A stretch of 64,000 nt of DNA from Burkholderia ambifaria (lineage in GTDB: Bacteria; Pseudomonadota; Gammaproteobacteria; Burkholderiales; Burkholderiaceae), in the NCBI RefSeq assembly GCF_001443045.1, contig NZ_LKPJ01000030.1, positions 1,690 through 65,689 on the forward strand. Direction: 5' to 3'. The notes below the pieces were generated by a model. The model searched no databases. It was not told the DNA's origin and worked only from the letters and a program-made list of their open reading frames with translations. A program made the translations under genes and the position numbers. Shown in pieces: positions 8,477 to 16,879 of the stretch (position 1 is the stretch's first letter; every line of letters starts with the position of its first letter).

Positions 8477-9736
8477 TTAGCGCAGCAGAGCGATGTTCTC
8501 ATCGATACGGCGTTGAATCGTGTGCAACGTCTCTTCGGTGATCGCATGCGGATGCATCTTCCTGGCCAGCGCCGCAAACTGGCCGGCCACATTGCAAAAG
8601 CGGTCAATAATGCCGCCGGCCGCCGCTGCTTGAATTTCAGCTTCCTCTGCGAGGCGGAGCACCCCCTCTCTGCGGATCTGCAGGGCCTCCCCCATGACGT
8701 CCATCTGGTGGTACCCACCCGGCCCCTCGCAAAATGTTACGTCGTAGGCCGGCGCCAGCTTCCACTCACCGGATCGCGACATGATGTAGGCGAAGTTCTT
8801 GGGGTGATCGTCCCGGTTGTTGAACGCGACATTGAAGACGGCTCGCTCGAACGCCAGCCCCTTCTGTCGGACATCATTGGTGCATATGTGGGTCGCACGC
8901 AGGAAGTTCACATAGTCCAGGGAACCCGGGGTTCTGTAATCGGCACCGGTAAACGCGGCAAGACTTTGCATGGGCACGCGCAGGCCGTTCTGTCGGTCAA
9001 ACCGCCTGGACGCGAATGCCGCCATCTGATTGGGCAAATCGAAATGCAACGTGTCCGGGGTCTCGATACCGCACATGCGCAAGCATTCGGCATAGACCAT
9101 TTCGATCGCGCACACCTCAGGGTGTTCTTGTTGCGCCGGGAATTTGACGAGCCAGGCTTCAAAGTCGGGCTCTGCGACCGTGGTAAAGGTTCCGGAGCGC
9201 GGATCACGATAAACCAGTGCTTTAGGTCGGGCACCTTGCGGAGAGCCGCCTATCTGCAGTAACTGCTGCAGGAACGCTCCACCTTCACCATTGAGCACTT
9301 CCTGCACCTCCGCCGCAAGCTGATCGAGGGGAATGTGAATCTGCGCCTCCTGAGCTTCGGGCGCCACGGGCTCGAACGACATGACCCCCATCGCATTGCT
9401 GCCAATGTAAGCCAGCCGCTCGAGCGGCCCGATGCGCGCCACGTTCAAGCCTCGGCGTTTGAACAGACGATCCATCAGCAACATGCCCCAGCCGTCGGGC
9501 AGCGCGTCGTAGACCGGCCCGGGCAGTCCCAGCTGATGGGACGGGAAGTCTCTCCGTAGCTTGGGCCCGTTCAAGGGCAGCACATGGGAAGAAAGCTCCA
9601 GCCCTCTCTTCCTCGCCTCATCGCTATACTCGAACACAATCAGCGGGCGACCCGTGATGGCTGTCGTGGACACCATCGATCCCCACCGCCAATGTTCCCC
9701 CCAGCCATCGTAGTAGACGTCTACCCGCTCAATCAT
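8477..9736 (-). CDS. hipA: HipA-type serine/threonine kinase toxin
   Basis: 419 residues, normal HipA length. Visible kinase features are the glycine-rich loop GGSPQGARPK (163-172), the ATP-binding lysine in LVKFP (197-200), the catalytic loop NRDDHPKN (307-314) and the metal-binding aspartate in PAYDVTF (D332). HipA kinases phosphorylate targets such as glutamyl-tRNA synthetase and slow growth until neutralised by HipB (established for the E. coli protein; inferred here). The ATG at 9736 overlaps the end of hipB by 8 nt, the usual antitoxin-first order. Its codon use is less G/C-biased than the surrounding genes. Confidence 0.92.
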   Translation of the reverse strand: MIERVDVYYDGWGEHWRWGSMVSTTAITGRPLIVFEYSDEARKRGLELSSHVLPLNGPKLRRDFPSHQLGLPGPVYDALPDGWGMLLMDRLFKRRGLNVARIGPLERLAYIGSNAMGVMSFEPVAPEAQEAQIHIPLDQLAAEVQEVLNGEGGAFLQQLLQIGGSPQGARPKALVYRDPRSGTFTTVAEPDFEAWLVKFPAQQEHPEVCAIEMVYAECLRMCGIETPDTLHFDLPNQMAAFASRRFDRQNGLRVPMQSLAAFTGADYRTPGSLDYVNFLRATHICTNDVRQKGLAFERAVFNVAFNNRDDHPKNFAYIMSRSGEWKLAPAYDVTFCEGPGGYHQMDVMGEALQIRREGVLRLAEEAEIQAAAAGGIIDRFCNVAGQFAALARKMHPHAITEETLHTIQRRIDENIALLR

Positions 9737-10046
9737 TTCTGGTTGCCTTCCTCGAACGCTGACGTTTAGCGGTTTCCTCGTACCGGAGAATGTCCTCGAG
9801 ACTGTCCAGCTTCGGCAAGAACAGTCCTTCGAGCTCCTTGCCGCGACCAAGGACCATGGCCACACGGACCACACTCTCGAGACTCACATTGCGTCCCGCT
9901 TCCAGGTTGGACACGGTATTGGCTCCGACGCCGGCGCGTGCGGCCACATCAGCCTGTGTCATCTGCAATGCCAGCCGCTCCGTGCGAAGTCGTCCGCAAA
10001 GCAGTTTGACGATTTCATCAGGCTTGCTGAAGCTTAAATCCAACAT
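9729..10046 (-). CDS. hipB: HipB-type antitoxin, Xre-family DNA-binding protein
   Basis: 105 residues from the ATG at 10046. A helix-turn-helix of the Cro/CI type spans about residues 18-70 (LRTERLALQMTQADVAARAG, then VGANTVSNLEAGRN). A basic tail follows. It should bind HipA and repress the operon. The start at 10046 has AGGA 8 nt upstream. An ATG at 10082 in the same frame lies at the probable transcription start just after the -10 box and has no room for a ribosome site, so it is less likely. Confidence 0.88.
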   Translation of the reverse strand: MLDLSFSKPDEIVKLLCGRLRTERLALQMTQADVAARAGVGANTVSNLEAGRNVSLESVVRVAMVLGRGKELEGLFLPKLDSLEDILRYEETAKRQRSRKATRND

Positions 10047-10079
10047 AGTGGGTCTTCCTGCCTGATAGGCCTCATAACT

Positions 10080-10139
10080 CACAACATTATAGAATTACTC
10101 GTCGCCCGGAATCAAAATGATTAATTCTCGATTGTTGTG
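10080..10139 (-). promoter_or_regulatory. hipBA promoter flanked by a gapped inverted repeat
   Basis: On the minus strand a consensus -10 box TATAAT (10086-10091) and a -35 box TTGATT (10110-10115) are separated by 18 bp. The promoter is bracketed by symmetric arms, CACAAC-N7-AATTA (10080-10097) and TAATT-N7-GTTGTG (10122-10139). This is the arrangement expected for HipB autorepression. Confidence 0.65.
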
Positions 10140-10730
10140 TGTTAACCAGAAATGCAGCACATTTCACACAGTAAGACGAAATTAACTCCTACAACCCAAT
10201 CAGATCGCTCCCCAAAATCGAGGTACGCTCGGGCATCGAAGGTTTGCCCCGCCCCTCCCGCTCCGTCCGGACGATCCGGCGGGCCTACGTATCGCCCAGG
10301 AGCCCCCAACCCAATGGCGAACTGGCGTCAGCGCCTTCAGCGTTCGGCGGCATGCACTGGACCCGTTACCTGAACACCCCGAACGGCTACATTCAGCCAC
10401 GTGCCCAGCGTTCGGCGAGTTCTACGAGTGCTTCCCGCCCATCACCTGCGAACGGTCGCGGCATCGGGGGATTGTTCGAAGAGGTCACGGTCGAACGCTT
10501 GCCATGGCGGGATCAGCAGCGCCGAGTTCGGACGGTGGTATATCGCCGGGCATCGCTCCGTCACTCCACCCAATCAAACAGGAATCCTGATCATCATGCC
10601 GCACGCACGGCTCGATTCGGCGAATCAGGCAAGACAATGGACCCGAGAACACGACGGACAAGAGCCATCCGACCGGAAACGTGCCGCGCGAAACGCCGGA
10701 GTATCCGCAAGATCGCGTACGCGAACGCCC
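10140..10730. other. 590-bp region without recognisable gene
   Basis: No supported gene, RNA or repeat is seen. Frames open here are rich in Arg, Pro and Ser, lack ribosome sites and match no family I know. It may be rearrangement debris between hipBA and the GntR gene. Confidence 0.35.
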
Positions 10731-11411
10731 TCAACGACCCAGACGCCGATCCCGCAGAAACGCATTCAACTCGCCGCCCGCATGCTCGATATGACGCTTG
10801 AGCAGCGACGCCGCCGTGCGCGCATCGCCCTTGCGGCACAACGCGACCAGCTCGGCATGCTCGGATTCGGCCACGTCGCGCGCGGCCTCGGACAGCGACA
10901 GCTGCACGCGCGTGTAGCGGTCGGTCTGCTGCAGCAGCGACGCGACGATCGCCGCCGTCTTCGGCTGGTCGGCGCGCGACAGCAGCACATGATGCAGCTC
11001 GGTGTTCAGTTCGCCCCAGCGTCCGGACTGGCTCGCATGCAGCACTGCGCTGTATTCCTCGAGGATCGCGTCGAGCCGCGCGAAATCCTCTGCAGTCAGT
11101 TTCGGAATCGACTTCTTCAGCAGCACGGGTTCCAGCAGCGCGCGCAATTCGAACAGTTCGGTGATGTCCTCCGGCGACAGCTCGGAGACGATCGCTCCCT
11201 TGTGCGGCAGGATCTTGACGAGCCCTTCGCTCTCGAGCTGCACGAGCGCTTCGCGCAGCGGGATGCGGCTGATGCCGAGCTCGGTCGCCAGCGCATCCTG
11301 GCGAAGCTGGTAGCCGTCGACATACTCCCCTGTCAGGATACGGCGGCGCAATTCGTTCGCTGCGGCTTCGGCGCGCGTGGCGTAGACAAGAGCAGGGCGT
11401 TTCTCGTTCAT
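10731..11411 (-). CDS. GntR-family regulator, FCD ligand-binding type
   Basis: 226 residues. An N-terminal winged helix (about 10-75) includes LRRRILTGEYVDGYQLRQDA and the recognition helix ISRIPLREALVQLESEGLV. The all-helical FCD domain (about 85-220) carries metal-ligand-type histidines in ELHHVLL, and RHIEHA near the end. FCD regulators usually bind an organic acid and derepress catabolic genes. Its own upstream region has the motif ATTTTCTACAATATT, which recurs before the MHS transporter and the DHDPS-like gene, so those are its probable targets. The start at 11411 (MNEKRPALVYATRAEA) is the first with a plausible N-terminus. Confidence 0.88.
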   Translation of the reverse strand: MNEKRPALVYATRAEAAANELRRRILTGEYVDGYQLRQDALATELGISRIPLREALVQLESEGLVKILPHKGAIVSELSPEDITELFELRALLEPVLLKKSIPKLTAEDFARLDAILEEYSAVLHASQSGRWGELNTELHHVLLSRADQPKTAAIVASLLQQTDRYTRVQLSLSEAARDVAESEHAELVALCRKGDARTAASLLKRHIEHAGGELNAFLRDRRLGR

Positions 11412-11474
11412 GTTGCGGTTCGGACGGGGGGGAAGGCGGACAGGCAAGCGCCGACGCGGCGACGGATATTGCAT

Positions 11475-11489
11475 ATTTTCTACAATATT
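11475..11489 (+). promoter_or_regulatory. candidate GntR operator, copy 1
   Basis: ATTTTCTACAATATT, 64 nt upstream of the GntR start. It differs at one position from copy 2 (16363-16377) and closely matches the reverse complement of copy 3 (16670-16690). It probably mediates autoregulation. Confidence 0.6.
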
Positions 11490-11736
11490 AGCAGAGCGGC
11501 CTTGCGGTCGAGGGGCGGCAGCCGCATATCGGCGCGACGCCGCGCCCTTCTTTGAGACCAACAAAAAGTCTCCGCGGATTTCCACGGATGTCGCTTGCCA
11601 ACCGACATTGCTGCCGCCAGGTTCACACGGACTGCGCGGACCGTTCTCAGCACTTCATCAGCCATTCACCTGAGGGGCGTGTGCTGCTCGTCGGCCAGAT
11701 CATTCATCGCACGAGGGACTGCCACTGCGGCCATCA
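11490..11736. other. intergenic region
   Basis: Between the GntR regulator promoter and the 3' end of the VOC gene. No gene, terminator or repeat is evident. Confidence 0.3.
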
Positions 11737-12165
11737 TCATTTCTCGTCCCGCATGGATGGCGTGAAGGTAATTCCTACCAGCAATCCTTCCGGCCCGATG
11801 AAGCGACTGACGGTCTGGCCCCACGGCTCACTCCGGTTCCTGACCAGCATTCGATACCCCCGTGATTCAAGTTCTGCTGTAGCCGCTTCGACATTGTCGA
11901 CATCAAACTCAATCCAGGCTTGCGGGATGGGTACGTCGCCAGGCCACGAATCCGTGTCGAAGCACGACTGAGCGGCCTGAGAGAGCGGCCACAAGGCGAA
12001 AGTGTTTGCGCCATTCATGCTCTCGGTATGGAGGTAGCCGCCCTTCTCTTCCTTGAAGGGGATACCGAAGGCCCGACTGTAAAGCTCGCGGCTTGCCTCG
12101 GCCTCAATCGCAATCGGGCCAAAGCCCGCGATGAACAAGGCAGTGGCTTTTAGGAACTTATCCAT
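11737..12165 (-). CDS. VOC-superfamily (glyoxalase/bleomycin-resistance-like) protein
   Basis: 142 residues. The pattern is that of a single vicinal-oxygen-chelate domain: an N-terminal strand, then SRELYSRAFGIPFKEEKGGY, and a C-terminal module with AWIEFDVDNVEAATAELESRGY and GPEGLLVGITFTPSM. Such proteins are metal-dependent lyases, dioxygenases or antibiotic-binding proteins; the specific role is unknown. The ATG at 12165 follows AAGGAAA. It stands alone, with G+C content lower than the typical local genes. Confidence 0.75.
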   Translation of the reverse strand: MDKFLKATALFIAGFGPIAIEAEASRELYSRAFGIPFKEEKGGYLHTESMNGANTFALWPLSQAAQSCFDTDSWPGDVPIPQAWIEFDVDNVEAATAELESRGYRMLVRNRSEPWGQTVSRFIGPEGLLVGITFTPSMRDEK

Positions 12166-12769
12166 GGCTTTTCCTTTGCCGCGAACGAGCGGCGCCGTGA
12201 GGTGCGAACATGTCCGCCCGCGCCCATCGAGTTGAAGTGATGGCCAGTATTCAGGTAGCGCGGGGCATGGATGAGTGTAGGCCTGTTGCAGGTGGCCGGC
12301 AGACATCTCCGCCCGGCAGCGAACGGCGATCGGGCGCGTCCGATAGCGCTCGCGGCATCGACTCCGCGCGTCACGTCACGGGCGTACTGCTGACGCTCGA
12401 TTGTTCCTTTGTGACTTCGGTCGGACGACCGTTCCTGGCCGGCAAACGCCCAACGACCGCGCGCGACGGTCGTCCCGCGCGGGCGCTTGACGCAAAGGCG
12501 TGCCCCGATCCGTTTAGGCCGATCGATTCATCTCGGTATGGAACTTCTCAAGGAACAACGCGGGCGCGTTGTCCAGACTGTCGAGGGTTCGAGGTTGCGG
12601 GGCGACGGTTCAGGTTCGGAGTGCCCCGAGTGCGTCAGTGATCCGCACCCTTCCATGCATATCCGTCCGACGCATGGTCTGCTATCAAGTTTTGCGCGAG
12701 CACAATCGGGGAACCGCACACAGCGCTCGCGTAAGAGTTCGTTCGCTTCGAGCTTGTCGCAATTGTGAG
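12166..12769. other. 604-bp region, possible short 3' gene remnant
   Basis: No complete gene is seen. On the minus strand a 32-codon frame ending with TAA at 12514-12516 reads TVAPQPRTLDSLDNAPALFL followed by EKFHTEMNRSA, which looks like the authentic C-terminus of some protein, but it has no start and a stop directly before it. The rest holds nothing recognisable. Confidence 0.3.
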
Positions 12770-13108
12770 TCAGGGTTTCCCATTGATCGTCACCAGATAG
12801 CGGGCGATATCTTCGATACTTTCGGGTGGAAGCGGAGCGCCGTAGACCGCACGCATCTTGATCACTTCGGCTTTCCAGTCGTCAAACGTCAGCGGTGGTT
12901 GACGCATCACCATACCCGCGGAGTGACATATCAGACAATGCGCGTTTGCGAGATCCGATCCCGGTCCTTGAGGGAAAGGGCTACCCGTGGGCAGCGAAAA
13001 CTGCGTTGTGTTCCCCGCAACGTTACCTGGTGATTTAGCAGCGACTATGCCGGTTGCGACGGTGCCCGCGAAAGAGATGGTGACCCATGCAACAACCCAT
13101 GCCCTCAT
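12770..13108 (-). CDS. sorB: c-type cytochrome subunit of sulfite dehydrogenase
   Basis: 112 residues. The N-terminal signal sequence (VVAWVTISFAGTVATGIVAA) is followed by one haem-binding CLICH motif (residues 58-62) and a methionine-containing segment (EVIKMRAVYG) that may supply the axial ligand. The fold matches small monohaem cytochromes that accept electrons from SorA. It starts 10 nt after the sorA stop, with a GAGGAG ribosome site. It should pass electrons from periplasmic sulfite oxidation to the respiratory chain. Confidence 0.85.
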   Translation of the reverse strand: MRAWVVAWVTISFAGTVATGIVAAKSPGNVAGNTTQFSLPTGSPFPQGPGSDLANAHCLICHSAGMVMRQPPLTFDDWKAEVIKMRAVYGAPLPPESIEDIARYLVTINGKP

Positions 13109-13118
13109 GATTCACTCC

Positions 13119-14351
13119 TCAAGCCGCAACGACGGTCATCGATTCAATCACGTTGCGCATGTAGCCGCCGGGATTCCAGTTTGGTTTATCCGGCTGCTGA
13201 ACACCGCCATCGTTGACAGCCCTCACCTTCAGCGCGAATTGACCCGCATGCCGGGGAAGGAACGACGCTTCCCAGCGACGAAAGCTATATTTTCCGTAAT
13301 CCGGACCAAGCTTTGCGGGCGCCCACGTCATCCCGTTGTCTGCAGAGAAATGTACCTCCCGGACACCCGCGTCGCCCCCGAACGCGATACCGCGGATAGC
13401 CTGCCGCCTGCCGACATTAACGACCGCGCCGTCGCTCAGGTTCGTGATGAACGAGCGTGGCACCATCCGGTTGATCGGGACGGTTTTGACCCCGCTCTGA
13501 CCCGGTGACACGTCCGCACGAGGCGTGTCCGGAATCTGATACGCTTTGGCCATCCAAAAGTTGGTATCCGGCGTGTCGATGACCTCGATGTCATCGAGCA
13601 TCTTCACCCAGTAAGTCGAATACCACCCGGGGACGACCAACCGTAGCGGGAATCCATTTAGAAGTGGTAGAGGCTTGCCGTTCATCGCGAATGCCACCAT
13701 CACTTCGCCATCGCGGGCGTGATCAATGCTCAGCGTCTTGACGAAGTCGGGTGTAGCCGGGATCGCACCCGCATCGGCCCCATTGAAGCGCACCTGAACC
13801 GCTCCCGCCTTTACGCCAGCGCGGTCCAGAATGTCCTTGAGGCGCACGCCGGTCCAGCGCGCGTTGCCCATCGCGCCGTTACCCCACTCTCCGCCCGCGA
13901 CGCGCGGCTTGAAGAATCCTCGCGAGTTACCCGCGCACTGGTTGACAGCGGCGACCTCGACTCGCTCGAACTCTCTGGATAGCTCAGCAATTCCTAACAC
14001 GACTTCGTGCTGCACCGCTCCATGAATCCTGACCCGGAAGCTGCGCACGTCGATGCTCGTCGGTATGCTGGCCAGGTGCCAGCGTACAAAGAACTGATCG
14101 TTGGGCGTGAAAACGCCCTGATCGAAAACAGAGAATGGTGTCTCCAGCAGAGGTGGACGACTGCGGACCAGTAGCATCTCGCCTTTTTGCGGAAAAGCCG
14201 TGGTCAATTCCCGCAGGCCGTTTTCAAAGGGCAAGGTGATCGCATTCGCCGCTCTTGCAACGTCTGACAGCCCCCACGTAAGGCAACCAGCGCTTGCCGC
14301 CATAAACGACTGCAACAACTGACGACGCCTGATGTTGTATTCGTCGATCAT
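13119..14351 (-). CDS. sorA: molybdopterin-dependent sulfite dehydrogenase, catalytic subunit
   Basis: 410 residues. A twin-arginine leader (RRRQLLQSFMAASAG, arginines 8-10) indicates Tat export with cofactor. The oxidoreductase molybdopterin-binding domain contains NQCAGNSRGFF, with the molybdenum-ligating cysteine at residue 139, and the following Mo-co dimerisation domain starts near residue 300. The family oxidises sulfite to sulfate in the periplasm. The ATG at 14351 follows GGAGAG. It is the first gene of the sorA-sorB pair. Its G+C content appears clearly lower than flanking genes, consistent with transfer. Confidence 0.88.
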   Translation of the reverse strand: MIDEYNIRRRQLLQSFMAASAGCLTWGLSDVARAANAITLPFENGLRELTTAFPQKGEMLLVRSRPPLLETPFSVFDQGVFTPNDQFFVRWHLASIPTSIDVRSFRVRIHGAVQHEVVLGIAELSREFERVEVAAVNQCAGNSRGFFKPRVAGGEWGNGAMGNARWTGVRLKDILDRAGVKAGAVQVRFNGADAGAIPATPDFVKTLSIDHARDGEVMVAFAMNGKPLPLLNGFPLRLVVPGWYSTYWVKMLDDIEVIDTPDTNFWMAKAYQIPDTPRADVSPGQSGVKTVPINRMVPRSFITNLSDGAVVNVGRRQAIRGIAFGGDAGVREVHFSADNGMTWAPAKLGPDYGKYSFRRWEASFLPRHAGQFALKVRAVNDGGVQQPDKPNWNPGGYMRNVIESMTVVAA

Positions 14352-14857
14352 CGCTCTCTCCGGGGCCGCGAACAGGTTGGCGCTTTCGTAGCGCGAAGTA
14401 AATCCAGCCTGTACCCAAATCAATATATGCACTTCGACAGCGAGGCTCTACGCGTAGTAACCCGCGAGGTTTATCTTCTCGTTCGAACCGCCGGCGACCT
14501 GTACGAGTGCGGCGTGGTTGGCATAGCGGCCCGTTGCTACGTTGCAGCAGCGCGAATTCTCACGGAAACACCGGAATTTTCGGATCGATTCCCTCGATGT
14601 GGCTTCTGGATAATGAAGTCGCACTGTGCTTTCGATTTCCTCCACGCATTCATGTGGAATATCGATCATCGTCGATATGTGGCCTTTCTCGATTGCGGCC
14701 TGAAATCGCTTAAGCCGCAAGCCCGGCAAGGGCGTTCATCGGACTTTGAAGTCGTTCAGCTATCGAGCGCTCGCCTTGACAATCAGATGGCCGATAACGA
14801 ATGCGGATTCAATGGCAGGTCTCGCCCGCGTTCCCCGGCCATCCGCGACGAACCGCA
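14352..14857. other. 506-bp region upstream of sorA
   Basis: Lower-G+C sequence that probably holds the sorA promoter. Open frames exist on both strands (155 codons at 14427-14894 plus; 93 codons at 14448-14729 minus), but neither has a ribosome site or family resemblance, and the plus frame runs through the terminator of the next gene. Neither is annotated. Confidence 0.35.
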
Positions 14858-14883
14858 AAAAAGCCACCCTTGCGAGTGGCTTC
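14858..14883 (-). terminator. rho-independent terminator of the MHS transporter gene
   Basis: On the minus strand AAGCCAC-N8-GTGGCTT is followed by a run of T (A-run at 14858-14863 on the plus strand), 31 nt after the transporter stop codon. Confidence 0.8.
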
Positions 14884-14914
14884 CATGCGTGTGATCAGCC
14901 TTCGATCGCCCGCG

Positions 14915-16294
14915 TCACCCGTGCGTGCGCCGCCTCGCCTCCGCATCGACGTCGCGCAGCGACTTGCCGCGCGTTTCCTTCGCGAGCCCCACGCATACGA
15001 TCGAGATCACAGCCGCGGCGACCAGATACAACGCGATCGGCGTCGACGAGTGATAGCGCTCGAGCAGCGACAGCCCGATCAGCGGCGCGAGCGAGCCGGC
15101 CATCAGCGGTGCGACCTGGTAGCACAGCGACAGCGCGGTATAGCGCACGTTGGTCGGGAACATCTCGGTCATCAGCGCCGAATACGGCGAGTAGGTCATC
15201 GATTCGATGAAGAGGCCGAGCACGATCGCGGCCATGATGATCCAGTCGTTGCCGGTGTCCATCATCGGGAACGCGACGAAGCCCCATCCGGCGGTCAGCA
15301 CCGCGCCCGTCAGGTACACGGGCTTGCGGCCGACGATATCCGACATCAGCCCCATCAGCGGGATGAAGAAGAAATGGATCGCATTGGCCGCGAACATCAG
15401 CTTCAGGATTCGCGTGGTATCGAAGCCAACGACCAGCTTCAGGTAGGTCAGCGAAAACGTGACGACCATGTAGTACAGGATGTTCTCGGCGAACCGCGCG
15501 CCGATGCCGATCAGCACCTGCCGCCAGTGGTACTTCAGCACGTGGGCCACGCCGAGCTGCTTTTCCTGCTTCTGCGCGCGGCGCGCCTGTGCTTCCTTGA
15601 AGATCGGCGCATCGTCGACCTTGCGGCGAATCCAGAAGCCGATCAGCACGACCACCGCCGAGAACCAGAACGCGGCGCGCCAGCCCCACGACAGGAAGTC
15701 AGCCTCCGACAGCGAACTCGACAACACCAGCAGGATGATCGTCGCGACGAGGTTGCCGGCCGGCACGCCGGCCTGCGGCCAGCTGGCCCAGTAGCCGCGG
15801 CGATTGTCCGGGCTGTGTTCGCTGACCAGCAGGATCGCGCCGCCCCACTCGCCGCCGAACGCGAAGCCCTGGATCAGGCGCAGCGACACCAGCAGCACCG
15901 GCGCCCAGTAGCCGATCGCATCGAAGGTCGGCAGGCAGCCCATCAGGAAGGTCGTGATGCCGACCACGATCAGGCTGACCTGCAGCAGATGCTTGCGGCC
16001 GAACTTGTCGCCGTAGTAGCCGAACACCAGCCCGCCGATCGGGCGCGCGGCAAACCCCACCGCATACAGCGCGAACGCGGCGAGCAGGCCGTCGATCGGG
16101 TTGCCCGTCTTCTTGAAGAAGTGCGTGCCGAACACCAGCGCCGATGCCGTTCCATACAGGAAGAACTCGTACCACTCCGCCACCGACCCGACCATCGACG
16201 CCGCGACGACCCGCTTCAATTCCCGTTTCGACGCCGTGTCCTGCACGGCTGCCGCACCACCAGGCGAGACTGCCTCGCCGACCTGACTTGTCAT
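14915..16294 (-). CDS. MFS transporter, metabolite:H+ symporter (MHS) family
   Basis: 459 residues with twelve membrane helices. The MHS hallmarks are GSVAEWYEFFLYGTASAL in helix 1, GDKFGRKHLL in the 2-3 loop and GFAFGGEWGGAILL in helix 5, with GYWASWPQAGVPAGNLVA. It resembles the shikimate/dicarboxylate branch rather than ProP. It has AGGAG ahead of the ATG at 16294. The operator-like motif at 16363-16377, shared with the GntR regulator and the divergent DHDPS-like gene, suggests it imports the substrate of that pathway. Confidence 0.88.
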   Translation of the reverse strand: MTSQVGEAVSPGGAAAVQDTASKRELKRVVAASMVGSVAEWYEFFLYGTASALVFGTHFFKKTGNPIDGLLAAFALYAVGFAARPIGGLVFGYYGDKFGRKHLLQVSLIVVGITTFLMGCLPTFDAIGYWAPVLLVSLRLIQGFAFGGEWGGAILLVSEHSPDNRRGYWASWPQAGVPAGNLVATIILLVLSSSLSEADFLSWGWRAAFWFSAVVVLIGFWIRRKVDDAPIFKEAQARRAQKQEKQLGVAHVLKYHWRQVLIGIGARFAENILYYMVVTFSLTYLKLVVGFDTTRILKLMFAANAIHFFFIPLMGLMSDIVGRKPVYLTGAVLTAGWGFVAFPMMDTGNDWIIMAAIVLGLFIESMTYSPYSALMTEMFPTNVRYTALSLCYQVAPLMAGSLAPLIGLSLLERYHSSTPIALYLVAAAVISIVCVGLAKETRGKSLRDVDAEARRRTHG

Positions 16295-16362
16295 CTCCGA
16301 ATCTCCTCTCGTTGTCTTCCATTTCCCTTGACGGGCCGGTTCGCGAGTAAGCGCGCCGAAAG

Positions 16363-16377
16363 ATTTTATACAATATT
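16363..16377 (+). promoter_or_regulatory. candidate GntR operator, copy 2
   Basis: ATTTTATACAATATT, 69 nt upstream of the transporter start and 14/15 identical to copy 1. Confidence 0.65.
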
Positions 16378-16669
16378 CAATACACAATCTACGCAATCTC
16401 AAAAATGGTTTGGGCAGCAGTGCGACACGTCGAGCGAGGTTCGCCGCCCCGGCTGGGAGCCTGCCGGGGAGTAACGGTGGGGTCGGATGAAGTGCGATGG
16501 GAACGGATTTCAGGCTCACCGGCCGGGCTCCGAGTGCCGCCGGGCGGCGCCGGGACGCGCATCGGCCAACCTCGGCGGGATCGCCCGCTATCCCTGTCGG
16601 AGGCCGCTGCGGCGCGGTTCGCCGCCCTCTCCGGCACACCGGGACGACGGTCCGCGTCACGCCCTTTTT

Positions 16670-16690
16670 ATTTTATATTGTATAAAATAT
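16670..16690 (-). promoter_or_regulatory. candidate GntR operator, copy 3
   Basis: ATTTTATATTGTATAAAATA plus T; its reverse complement reads ATTTTATACAATATA and matches copy 2 at 14/15. The site is itself a near-perfect palindrome (ATTTTATA-TTG-TATAAAAT). It is 190 nt before the DHDPS-like start. Confidence 0.65.
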
Positions 16691-16879
16691 GCGGACTGGC
16701 TAGAATGCAACGCGTCGATGGCTGACTCTCGGGCGAAACCGGAGGCAACGTTTCGGCACCGAGGCAAACAACAGGTGGCCAGCGCCGTCCGGATCACGGA
16801 AGCACCGACGAGACGGCAAGTGCGCACAGCCCAGTTGCCAGCAATGACAGTTGACCCTATCTGAATGTGAGGAAACGAG

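Larger units (their letters stand above)
16295..16879. other. divergent promoter region, 585 bp
   Basis: It separates the MHS transporter from the DHDPS-like gene and contains operator copies 2 and 3. No gene is supported between them. Confidence 0.6.

Noticed and set aside
8477..10046. hipBA considered as part of a prophage or integrative element
   Set aside because: No integrase, attachment repeats or phage genes were found on either side.
10244..10801. 185-codon plus frame between hipBA and the GntR gene
   Set aside because: Composition of non-coding G+C-rich DNA and overlap with the 3' end of the GntR gene.
14427..14894. 155-codon plus frame in the gap before sorA
   Set aside because: No ribosome site or family resemblance, and it reads through the terminator of the transporter gene.
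14801..16474. 557-codon plus-strand frame opposite the MHS transporter
   Set aside because: Charged low-complexity composition, covers the transporter's terminator and promoter; shadow frame.
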